Source of the DNA: Prorocentrum cordatum
Taxonomy: Eukaryota > Sar > Dinophyceae > Prorocentrales > Prorocentraceae
Assembly (NCBI GenBank): GCA_963575745.1
Contig: CAUYUJ010003447.1
Location: 27,501 to 91,500 of the forward strand
DNA length: 64,000 nt
Direction: 5' to 3'
The notes under the pieces were generated by a model. The model did no database searches, was not told the DNA's origin, and saw nothing but the letters and a program-made list of their open reading frames with translations. The translations under genes were made by a program, and so were the position numbers. Shown here in pieces: positions 56,128-64,000 of the stretch (its first letter is position 1; each line of letters opens with the position of its first letter).

Positions 56128-56278
56128 GCTTCTCCTCCTCCTCCTCCTCCTCCTCCTCCTCCTCCTCCTCCTCCTCCTCCTCCTCCTCCTCCTCCTCCTC
56201 CCTCTCTCCCTCTCCTTCCTCCTCCCTCTCTCCCTCTCCTTCCTCACTATCATCCTCCGCCCCTTCCTCTTCTTCCTC
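56128..56278. repeat. (TCC)n array
   Basis: Near-perfect TCC at 56133-56205, then CCCTCTCTCCCTCTCCTTCC units. Confidence 0.9.
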
Positions 56279-57602
56279 CGTGGGACCTTGTCTGTCCTGT
56301 AAATGGCGGCCTTGCTTTTGCATACGACGCGAGCTCGACGCAGGTTCGACGAGTTCTGAGAACTCGGGGTGGATGCGGCGACGTGGATTCGACACGGATT
56401 CGATGTTTGACGTGGGTTCGACGTGGATAGTGGTGCGATGGGGCAGAGTAGGTCACCCGCGAAGGTGGAACATGATTCACATCAAGAAGACTTCGCCTGG
56501 CTCTCGCCCCTGGTGGTGTTGGTGGTGGTGCCCTCTACCCTTGCACTCACAGCCACGCCGCTGAAAGAAGGGTCTGGGCGGCGCTCTGGTTGTCGGGCCG
56601 TTCCTCGGATCTGGGGCGGGGAGCTTCGCTCCTGACTGAAACCTGTCCGCTCCTCAGAGCTATCGGTGGCCTGGGCTTCGTCCCTTCTTGTTCAGCGCTC
56701 CCTGTGGCAGTGCGACGGCTGGACGACGGGCGCCCGCCCCGCGCGAGGTCGGCCAGCACGTGACCGAGACCTTCCACGGGGCGCGCGCGCGCGCCCCGCC
56801 GCGCTCCCCAGGGCGCAACTCCTGGGAGGCTGATTGCTGAATCGGCGCTGGTATACAGTCAAAACCCCCAATAAGGACGCGCGACTTTGCTCAGGGTACC
56901 CTTGCGTCCTTGCTCTTCCTTGCTCTTGCGTCCTTGAGGTTTTCGTCGTCCGCCGCCCCACCAATCCCAACTTCGGCTTCCAAGGGTATTGCGTCCTTAC
57001 CGCGCGTCCTCAATAGAGTTTTTGATTGTATGCCAGGTTGAAGGCTGGCCCAATCTGGCTCAGACCCGCTGAGTCCGGCGTACGCCCGCCTGATCCAGCT
57101 GAACTCTTGTCCCGCGGAGTTTGGCTCCAGATCCCCGGCCGCATCCCAGGCCGAATCTGGCCAATGGCCACGCCTCTGGAGGCTCGAGCCGCAACGGCGC
57201 CAGGGGCAGGTCGAAAAACCGGCCAGGGGATGCATCCCAGGGAGAAGCAAGCACACACACGTAACATATATACACATATATGTTATGTGTATATATATGT
57301 CATAACATATATGTGTACTCATACACACATGTATATAAGTATATCGATCGAACGATCCATACCTACATATGTATGTTGAGAGATATGGCATATGTATATC
57401 GCAGATCTTGATAATGTGTATAGAAATAGGTGCATATACGTCGATGGACTGCACACTTATCTGTTATACTTATATGTATCCATCTATTTGCATCTACACA
57501 TCTAGATCGATATATGTATCGATACATCTATATGTGTATATATACACATCGATGGACTGCACATGTATATCACATTTTTAGGTGTATTCATCTATATAGG
57601 GA
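56279..57602. other. non-coding; AT-rich patch
   Basis: 56280-57250 holds no supported exon. 57255-57585 is AT-rich with ACATATATACACATATATGT words, like 18675-18735 and 46920-47155. Confidence 0.5.
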
Positions 57603-57870
57603 GGAGGGAGGAGGAGGAGGAGGAGGACGAGGAGGAGGAGGAGGAGGAGGAGGTGGAGGAGGAGGAGGGAGGAGGAGAAGGTACAGGAGGAGGAGGGAGG
57701 AAGATGAGCAGGCTGGGGAGAAGGAGAGGGAGGAGGAGGAGGAGTGGGCTGAAGAGCACGAAGATGAGGAGGTGGAGAATGATGAGGGAAACTAGCAGGA
57801 GAAGAAGGAGGAAAAGTAGTAGTAGAAGGAGGAGGAGGAGGAGAAAGAGAAAGAGGGGATGTATGAGGGG
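57603..57870. repeat. (GGA)n array, degenerate
   Basis: GGA with GAA, GTA and GCT interruptions. Confidence 0.85.
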
Positions 57871-57889
57871 ATGGAGGAAGAGGGGAAAA

Positions 57890-58005
57890 TAGAAGGGCGC
57901 GCCCCGGCGAAGGTGCCGCCGCAGGCGGTCGTGTGGGCCTACCTGGCCGGCGCATTCCTCGTCGTGGCCATCATGTTCCACGCGGTCTTTTCCGCAGGGG
58001 TGCCG
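57890..58005 (+). CDS. candidate exon with one transmembrane helix
   Basis: Between two GGA arrays the plus frame reads APAKVPPQAVVWAYLAGAFL then VVAIMFHAVFSAG, with G/C-ending codons. VVWAYLAGAFLVVAIMFHAVF is one ~20-residue hydrophobic segment preceded by a Lys and prolines, so a membrane-spanning exon is plausible. The acceptor could be GAAG|GGC, and the donor lies near GCAG|GGGT or G|GTCTTTT. No further exons of the gene were found, and the family is unknown. Confidence 0.35.
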
Positions 58006-58089
58006 TCGTGTGCAGGGGGCAGGGGGGGAGGGAGGAGGAGCGAGGTGGGAAGGACGCACGGAAGAGGGAGGCGACGGAGGTCGGAGGCG

Positions 58090-58240
58090 GGAAGAGGAGG
58101 GTGGGGAGAGTGACGAGGAGGAGGAGGAGGAGGAGGACGACGACGACGAGGAGAAAAAGGAGGACAAGGAGGACAAGGAGGCGAGAGGAGGAGGAGGAGG
58201 AGGACGATGAGGAGGAGGAGGAGGAGGAGGAGGAGGTTGG
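58090..58240. repeat. (GGA)n array
   Basis: GGA with GAC and AAG interruptions. Confidence 0.9.
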
Positions 58241-60007
58241 GGGATGTGGGGATAGTGGGGGAAGGTCGGTATTTTCACCCTTTTTGCGGCGAGGCGCTTG
58301 CGAGCGCCGCAGGGACGCGACCGCACCTCGTGCGATCGCGAGCGCAGTAGCAGTAGGAGAAGTTTGAGAAGCAGAAGGATGGAGTGAATCGAGAGCCACC
58401 GTAAACAAAAACGAGGAGCGGGATGAGGCGCGCGGCGAGGATTCGAGGAGAAGGGGGAGGGAGGTTGGCTCTTCCGCACATTCTTGGTATTCCCTCTTCC
58501 GCTGAGTCTGCCAAGGTGACGAGAGTTCGACTTGATCTTCGCACGCGCACCTCGTACGTCGTACGGTAGGTTCGTGTCGTGTCAACTGGCGGCGGCCAAT
58601 GATCGGTCGATGTTGAATGATCGGACATTGCGTAAACGGCCGATCGTTCAAGGTCGAACGATCCCCGCGGTGTCAGTAGCCAACGCCCGGGTCGACAAGA
58701 CACGACCCTGCCGTACCAGGGTCCTTGTCTCTCGCCGTATGACGTCTCAGACGCTCCGTCGCTCAGAGCTTGGCCTGCGCAACAACAACACTATACATGC
58801 GCGCGGCGGGGAGGCGCGGCCGCACGGCATCGCGCTCAGCCGCCGCGGAGCCGGGGTCGCAGCCTCGCGGCGGCGCGAGGAGGCCCGACCTTCTGGCGAC
58901 GCGCGCCCGCATCGAAGCTCGAGGAACACACCTCTTGTCGTCATCCGGCGGCGTGGGGACACGAGGCGTCGGGCCCCGACGCCGAGGACGAGCGCGCGGC
59001 AGGAGCGCCGCAGAAACGCCCGGAGAGCCGCGCGGGCTTCCCGGATCGGCGCCGGGGCACCCCCTCGGGCACTCCGCGGGGCAGGGGGGGGGGGTCCGGC
59101 TCCGAGCCAAGACGTCTGCGCGGAGCTCCGACACAGCGCACGCTTCTCGGCAGCCCCATGGTGCCCCTCGAGGGCAGCAGCAGCAAAGGGGGTCGCGGCG
59201 GGGCCGCCTCTTGCGCACCGGAAGCCCGGCGCGGAGCAGGAGGGCGGGCGCGGAGGAGGGCGCGGGAGGACGCCGCGCGCAGAGCACGCAGCGCCCCTCG
59301 CGCGTGGCGCGGGCGATCGAGGAGCAGCATCCGGCGCGGACGTGAGGTCTCGGAGCTCCGCGCGGGGATCGCTGGCGTCGACGCGGGCCGCCCCCCCGCC
59401 CTCCCCCCACCCCCGTGGGTGCTTGCCTGGGCGCGCCGCGGGAGCGGGGGGGGCCCCCGAAGGATGGCGTGGTGACTGGTCCGCGCGGGGGGTCGGTGGG
59501 GATGCGAGGTGGCCGCGCGCCGTTGGGACTCGGATCCTTCTGCGAGGGCGTCTTGGGCGACGGGGGCCTCCAGGGTCCCGGTCCCGAAGCCGTGCGGTGA
59601 CGGTCCGTGAGGTCTCCGGGGGATGCGAGGCCTCTGCGCGGCCTGCCGCCGCGCCGTTGAGTGAGTGCAGCTGGCTCCAGGTCGCTCCATCTGGTTGGCA
59701 TCCAGCTGGACTTACAGTGGATACCCATGCCAAGAAACGCCCTGCTTGCCTCCAGGGTGCCCTGGGCTTCTCGGGTTTCGGTGGCTCTGCTGCGGAAGGC
59801 GTGCGCCCCCCCACACACTAGGAATCGATGGCCGCCCCGGGGTCTCGGGGTCGGGTGTCTCGCGGGAGGTCTCTCGTGACCGGGCCCCCACTGCAGCCCC
59901 CCGACGGGGGAAGTGGGTGCTTCGGCCTGGCCAGGCTGGGACTGACAAGTATGGACGCCAGGAGGGGTGTACTTGCTGATCCAAGTTATAGCGAATCTCC
60001 CCAGAAC
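58241..60007. other. non-coding, GC-rich; no exon supported
   Basis: Long frames are open on both strands across 58700-59800, but they are arginine/proline/alanine-rich and overlap each other, as expected from GC-rich non-coding DNA. 59010-59130 partly resembles the family 3 foldback. Confidence 0.4.
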
Positions 60008-60210
60008 TCAAGCAGTGGCGAAGCGTCCCGGCTCGCCTATAGCCCCACCAAACAATGTTCTAAGAACCTTTTCTGTGGTTTCCACGAAATGTTCTTAGAA
60101 CATTTCTGGCGGAGTCTATCTTGCTTTTTGTCACATCGGGTTTTTGTTCTAGGAACATTGTTCTTGTTCTTAGAACGGGTTTGGGTTCTAAGCACTCGGT
60201 CCCTGCTCGA
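60008..60210 (+). mobile_element. family 1 element, copy e (TSD AGAAC)
   Basis: TCAAGCAGTGGCGAAGCG at the left, GGTCCCTGCTCGA at the right, AGAAC on both sides (60003-60007 and 60211-60215). About 35 bp shorter than other copies because of a deletion near the right end. Confidence 0.9.
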
Positions 60211-60249
60211 AGAACGTCATGTCTGGAAAGTAGGTGAGCCTCCCAATCG

Positions 60250-60412
60250 GGTGTTGCTAGAAGTACCCCTGGCCCAAGGTACCCCCAGGAGTCTCGGGCT
60301 GGCCCAGACGGCCTCCACGGCACCCCTCACAAGGCCCAGGGGTCCCCAGGGGCTCCCAAATCGTGCGAAAAGCTGGGGACACCTTGGGCCAGGGGCACTT
60401 CCAGCAACACCC
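60250..60412. repeat. foldback repeat, family 7, copy b
   Basis: GTGTTGCTAGAAGTACCCCT and GGCCCAAGG on the left; inverted CCTTGGGCCAGGGGCACTTC and CAGCAACAC on the right. Confidence 0.75.
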
Positions 60413-60588
60413 GGCCCAAGCTGGCCCTCGAGTGCGAGGGGGTGGTGCGGCCAGCACCGGCCGCCGAGCCCGGGGCCGCACGGCCGCATGGGGCTCGGCG
60501 AAGGAGCTCGGCCGCGCGGCTCCGCCGCGGCGCCGGGCTCCCTGCGCTCTCTCTTTGAGAGCCAGCGGGGGGTGCCGGGGCGGCAGAG

Positions 60589-60809
60589 GTCAGGAGGGGA
60601 AAAAACACACACGCACACACGCACACACACGCACACACACAGACACACACACACACACACAGAGACACACGTTGCATCGTCGACCCCCAAGACGATCTGG
60701 GCAACTATGGGAAGTGGGGGGGGAAGACGAGAACCCAGGAAGTATGAGGAAATATTGGGAATCCGTTTATTGGTGTGTGCATCTGTTTGTGGGTCCCAGG
60801 GCCCCTTCA
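60589..60809 (+). mobile_element. family 2 element, copy d, with (CA)n expansion
   Basis: GTCAGGAGGGGAAAAAAC to GGGTCCCAGGGCCCCTTCA. The usual CACACAGACACAA near the left end has grown to ~65 bp of ACACACGC repeats (60603-60668), explaining the greater length. Target duplication uncertain (AGAG against AGAA). Confidence 0.8.
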
Positions 60810-61585
60810 AGAAGGGCGGGAAGCAGGGGGGCGCGGTCGGAGTGCGTCCCCGTCGGGCGAGGGAGAGACACAGCGGCATGAACACATGCACTTCCGGAGC
60901 TCCGCGCGGATCCCCCGGAGCGGCGCTGGAGGCCCCTGGCGGCGCCTCCGGCATGCTGAGGTCCTGGTGATATATAGTCACCGCTGGCGTTCCGGATGGG
61001 CCCTTTCCTCTCACCGATCGGGGAAACGTAATACTCGAGTGCGCCGGCACTCGGGTTTGCCGACGCTTTTTGACGAGGGCGTCCTGGATTTTGACGGTCC
61101 AGTGTTCGTGGGATGTCTGCAGCGGGAGCTCGCGTCAACTTTCATATTGGGTCTCGTCAATTTCATGATGGCCCCGTCAGGCCAACTCGAGCCGAGCGCG
61201 TTCCACTCCTCGCAAAGTGCTTACTCGCAAACGTCCGATCAGAAACACATGTCTGCCGCGATGTAGCTCATCGAAGAGCCCCCGCGGCAGATTCAGGCCA
61301 TTAGCGAGTAGTTACTCTGCGAATCGTGGAACGCGCTCGTCTATTCTCGCAAGGGGACCTTGCATCTTTCGGTTCTGGCCATCCTTGGCACGTGTTCCGA
61401 CTCCCCGGCCCAGAGGGTACCCTCGCGGACGCGCTTGTTGCCGTTGTCTGATTTCGGCGAATGGCAAGGCCTGGCATCCTTACGCTCCATCCATATCGCT
61501 GATTCTGACTGTATCGTTGCTGCCCTCGTGAGGGGTCCCAGGACCAGCGCTCTGCCTCGATGGCGAGGGAGCGAGACAGGACCTC
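60810..61585. other. non-coding; foldback repeats
   Basis: 60893-60958 is a family 3 fragment and 61190-61340 a family 5 foldback (GAGCGCGTTCCACTCCTCGC against GCGAATCGTGGAACGCGCTC). No exon is supported. Confidence 0.5.
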
Positions 61586-61905
61586 CCTCCTCCCTCCTCC
61601 CTCCCTCCTCCCTCCTCCTCCGCCTCCTCCTCCCTTCTACTCCTCCACCCTCCGCCCTTCTACTCCCCCTCCTCCTCCTCCTCCTCCTCCTCCTCCTCCT
61701 CCTCCTCCTCCTCCTCCTCCTCCTCCTCCTCCTCCTCCTCCTCCCCCTCCCTCCTCCTCCTCCTCCTCCTCCTCCTCCTCCTCCTCCTCCTCCTCCTCCT
61801 CTCCTCCCATCCCTCCTCCCTCCCTCCTCCTCCTCCTCCTCTCTCCTCCTCCTCCTCCCTTCTACTCCTCCTCCCTCCGCCCCTCTCCTCCCTCCTCCCT
61901 GGAGG
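61586..61905. repeat. (TCC)n array
   Basis: ~320 bp of TCC with TTCTACTCC and CCCATCC interruptions. Confidence 0.9.
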
Positions 61906-61924
61906 AAGCTGGCCTCGGACGAGG

Positions 61925-62480
61925 CGAGTGGGCGCGGCAGGTGCCCAGGCTTTCGGTCTTCCTCGGCTGTGCCCACGTTGCAACAAGAAACTTGAGGGCA
62001 TGTTGCACAGACCGGGGGATTGCGAGAAGAACGAGGGGTCGCCTGCTCATAAGTTTTCCGAGCCTCCGGTGCAGAAGGCCAGAGTGCAGCGCAGTCTCGC
62101 TGAATGTGCCTGGCTTCGTGGACTCCTTTCCTGCAGCCTGGACGTCAGCCGGTCCCCCAGTGCTTGACCCGGAGTGGTACAGTCGGGGCCCTGAAGAAGG
62201 AACCCTTTTCGTTGGGGAGGGGTTCCGCGTTACGAAATCGAAGGTTAACTTATGGAAAACGGGGGCCTCGTTCCTTATTTAGGGCTCCTTAGGTCAACGC
62301 CCCGACTGTGCTTGACCCGGAGTGGTATGTCTCTGGCAGCGTGGCAGGCACCTCCACCGTCGCCTTCGGCGAAGGGCCACGGGAGCACCCCCACGTGGCT
62401 GCTCGGCGAGGCCGGCGGAGGCCGTGACTCTGCCGACACCCGCCACGCTTTCGGCGCGAGGGGCCTCACCGTCGTGCCGC
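61925..62480 (+). pseudogene. LINE-like retrotransposon remnant (post-RT and RNase H start)
   Basis: Pieces in at least three frames follow the order seen downstream of reverse transcriptase in dinoflagellate non-LTR elements: LCPRCNKKLEGMLHRPGDCE (a CxxC...H...C knuckle), AECAWLRGLL, then after a frame change PAAWTSAGPPVLDPEWY, and finally GEAGGGRDSADTRHAFGARG, which resembles the DGSGG.DSADPRLR start of an RNase H domain with its first Asp replaced. A 128-bp insertion with a 20-bp direct repeat splits it. It is clearly inactive. The assignment rests on motif order and is tentative. Confidence 0.45.
62160..62327. mobile_element. 128-bp TIR-like insertion with 20-bp direct repeats
   Basis: GTGCTTGACCCGGAGTGGTA stands at 62160-62179 and again at 62308-62327. 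Between them is a segment that starts CAGTCGGGGC and ends GCCCCGACT. Removing the segment and one repeat copy restores a continuous reading of the LINE-like remnant. Confidence 0.7.
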
Positions 62481-62530
62481 TGTCCTCCTCCTCCTCCTCC
62501 TCCTCCTCCTCCTCCTTCTCCTCCCCCTCC
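62475..62530. repeat. (TCC)n array, short
   Basis: About 15 TCC triplets. Confidence 0.9.
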
Positions 62531-62904
62531 TGTCTCCCTCGGGAGGCCCAGGGGGGCGGCCAAGCGCTACCCCGTGGCGAGCCGATGGCCATGCTGGGCG
62601 CCCTCAAGAGCTCGAGTGGACACAGTGGGGGCACGCAGCAAGAAGGCATCTGCTCTCCGTCAGGGCATCCTGGGTTTCTCTTCGCTCCGCGCGCCGCTCT
62701 GCGTTCTTCCCGCCACCGTCGAAGAAGCTGCTGCGTTCAGGACCCTCAGGTCTTCGCCTCGCGCGCGGGCTTTCAGGGCTGGGTTTCCTGCGGAGATCTC
62801 TTGCGGCCGCGCCCCCCCGCACTGCACGTGATCTGCGCCGCAGGCGGTGCCGCAGCGGCAGAGGGCTGGAGCGGCGCGGCGGCGCCTCAGCCCTGGAGGT
62901 GTCG

Positions 62905-62995
62905 ACGCCGACCTCCTCCTCCTCCTCCTCCTCCTCCTCCTCCTCCTCCTCCCTCCTCCTCCTTCTCCTCCTCCTCCTCCTCCTCATCCCACCGA
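62905..62995. repeat. (TCC)n array, short
   Basis: TCC with CCC and TTC interruptions. Confidence 0.9.
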
Positions 62996-63169
62996 GTGGG
63001 ACGGGAGTGTGCGGCACGTGACGCCAGCACTTTCACTGTCAGATTCGTGAGCTCACATTTGTCTGGTTCCGAAGTTGTAGGCAGAGGCGTATCGCGGCGG
63101 CCGGCTGTTGGCAACTGCGTGGCCGACGAGCCGGCGGGAGCTGCGGCAAATGGACTTCGTGTGCCAGAG

Positions 63170-63277
63170 GTCCGCAGGCATGACGTTCCTTCTATGGAAC
63201 AAGAAGCATTTCGCATCCGTATGGGATTGATTCGAGCGACAGTCGACTCGCCCGATGTGGCAGCGCAGCTGGAGAAG
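63170..63277 (+). CDS. candidate exon upstream of the hairpin intron
   Basis: 36 codons from acceptor CCAGAG|GTC to donor GAGAAG|GT: VRRHDVPSMEQEAFRIRMGL then IRATVDSPDVAAQLEK. The splice donor is a canonical AG|GT. Joined across the 159-nt intron it continues AAGPTKIEPGPPPPPP, in frame. Without splicing the frame stops almost at once (GGHM then stop). No family is recognised. Helical and charged. Confidence 0.4.
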
Positions 63278-63436
63278 GTAGGGGGCCACATGTGAACCCT
63301 ACCCCTACCCCGCACGATTTCTGAGGGGTAGGATGGGGTTCACTTCGTTCGGGAGCTCCCGAGCGAAGTGAACCCCACCCTCCCCCTCAGAAATCGTGGG
63401 GGGTAGGGGTAGGGTTCGCATGTGGCCCCCGAGAAG
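63278..63436 (+). mobile_element. introner-like hairpin intron (GT-AG, 159 nt)
   Basis: GAGAAGG occurs at both ends (63272-63278 and 63431-63437), and AG|GT and AG| splice signals fall in these repeats. The interior is a near-perfect hairpin with ~70-bp arms: TAGGGGGCCACATGTGAACC on the left against GGTTCGCATGTGGCCCCC on the right, CCCTACCCCTACCCC against GGGGGTAGGGGTAGGG, turning at about 63350-63360. Confidence 0.75.
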
Positions 63437-63606
63437 GCTGCGGGGCCAACGAAAATAGAGCCTGGGCCTCCCCCTCCTCCTCCTGCTGCCGTGCGCCCTC
63501 TCGCGAGCAGCCGCTCCTCTGCGGATGGTGGCAGACGCTGTCGGGCGTGCTTTATTAGCTCTGCGCCCCAGGCCTCTCGAGCCGAATGGATGCCGTCCGA
63601 GTGTTT

Positions 63607-63768
63607 TTCAGGAGGGATAGAAACACACGGACACAATTCATCGGCGATTCCCCAGAAAATATGGGAAAATAGGGGAAGTGGGGGAAGACAAAAACCCAGA
63701 AACTATGGGAACATATGGGGAATACTTCTATTTGTGTGTATTTATTTGTGTGTCCCAAGGCCCCTTCA
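63607..63768 (+). mobile_element. family 2 element, copy e (TSD GTTT)
   Basis: TTCAGGAGGGATAGAAACAC to TGTCCCAAGGCCCCTTCA. GTTT at 63603-63606 and 63769-63772. The TTCAG at each border gives AG|GA and CAG| splice-like junctions. Confidence 0.9.
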
Positions 63769-63819
63769 GTTTCAGCCTGTTAATCTTGATGGGAGGTTCT
63801 TTGCGCTTCCCTACTGCAG

Positions 63820-64000
63820 TAGCTTGCACATCTCGGGGGGCCGGGTACCCAATAGTCACCACATGCCTCTACATAAACACTTGCAGCTATGGTTGTGTGT
63901 CAGATGCGGTAAGTACGGTAGTCAGACGGATCGAAACTTGGGGCTTAAGTGTCTCCAAACTACGAATGACGCGAGCATCGAAGTCGGATTCACACCGATC
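63820..64000 (+). CDS. partial exon with a CxxC...C motif, runs off the window
   Basis: After acceptor CTACTGCAG the plus frame is open to the window edge: SLHISGGRVPNSHHMPLHKH, then LQLWLCVRCGKYGSQTDRNL, then GLKCLQTTND. The order His-rich, (W)LCVRCGKYG, ~11 residues, C resembles a short zinc-ribbon-like segment that I associate with many unannotated dinoflagellate proteins. Function unknown. The upstream partner exon is not established: removing or keeping the family 2 insertion at 63607-63768 changes the frame. Confidence 0.45.

Noticed and set aside
58532-59821. Frames of 350-430 codons on both strands
   Set aside because: They overlap in antisense, are Arg/Pro/Ala-rich, have no motif and no strand preference.

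Overview
The window reads as nuclear DNA of a dinoflagellate. The support is a GC-rich sequence saturated with (GGA/TCC)n, (GAT/CAT)n and other low-complexity arrays, coding DNA broken into short exons, splice junctions of GC-AG and GA-AG as well as GT-AG type, many small inverted-repeat elements, and proteins of dinoflagellate style (acidic runs, RPAA-type linkers, an expanded methyltransferase-like family). High GC would suit a Prorocentrum-like genome better than the lower-GC Symbiodiniaceae, but the genus is an inference. I see no rRNA, tRNA, CRISPR or bacterial-type operon. Most long open frames here are frames through trinucleotide arrays or GC-rich repeats and are not genes.

Layout. 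1-18.7 kb is almost entirely repeats: an 88-bp satellite, trinucleotide arrays, a degenerate CTTGGGGCC minisatellite, foldbacks and small transposable elements, with one candidate plus-strand exon near 1.9 kb. 18.75-27.0 kb holds the best-supported genes, all on the minus strand: a two-exon CMC/Plavaka-like transposase (27.0-24.4 kb, one frameshift), followed directly and with overlap by a four-exon SAM-methyltransferase-like gene (24.46-18.75 kb) whose third intron contains a complete 257-aa unknown gene. 27.4-46.7 kb is one ~9.5-kb segment present twice as direct copies either side of a 100-N assembly gap. Each copy carries minus-strand exons of unknown, dinoflagellate-style proteins. Copy B (right) is open; copy A (left) has a nonsense codon and a frameshifted exon. 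46.7-64 kb is again mostly repeats and small mobile elements, with candidate plus-strand exons near 57.9, 63.2 and 63.8 kb and a LINE-like remnant near 62 kb.

Mobile elements. Several families can be defined from the window alone because copies keep target-site duplications (TSDs): family 1 (~235 bp, 5-bp TSD), family 2 (~165 bp, 4-bp TSD, ends resembling splice sites), a 1.13-kb TIR element with TA duplication nested in a family-1 copy, and family 4 (170-1028 bp, long TIRs, TTAA or TA flanks). A 159-nt GT-AG intron at 63.28 kb is a near-perfect hairpin bounded by a 7-bp duplication, as expected for an introner. Intron minisatellites share sequence and appear oriented with transcription.

The exon models were built by eye from frame, phase and boundary agreement. 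Coordinates of repeats and element ends are good to a few bases; functions are assigned only where motifs are visible.
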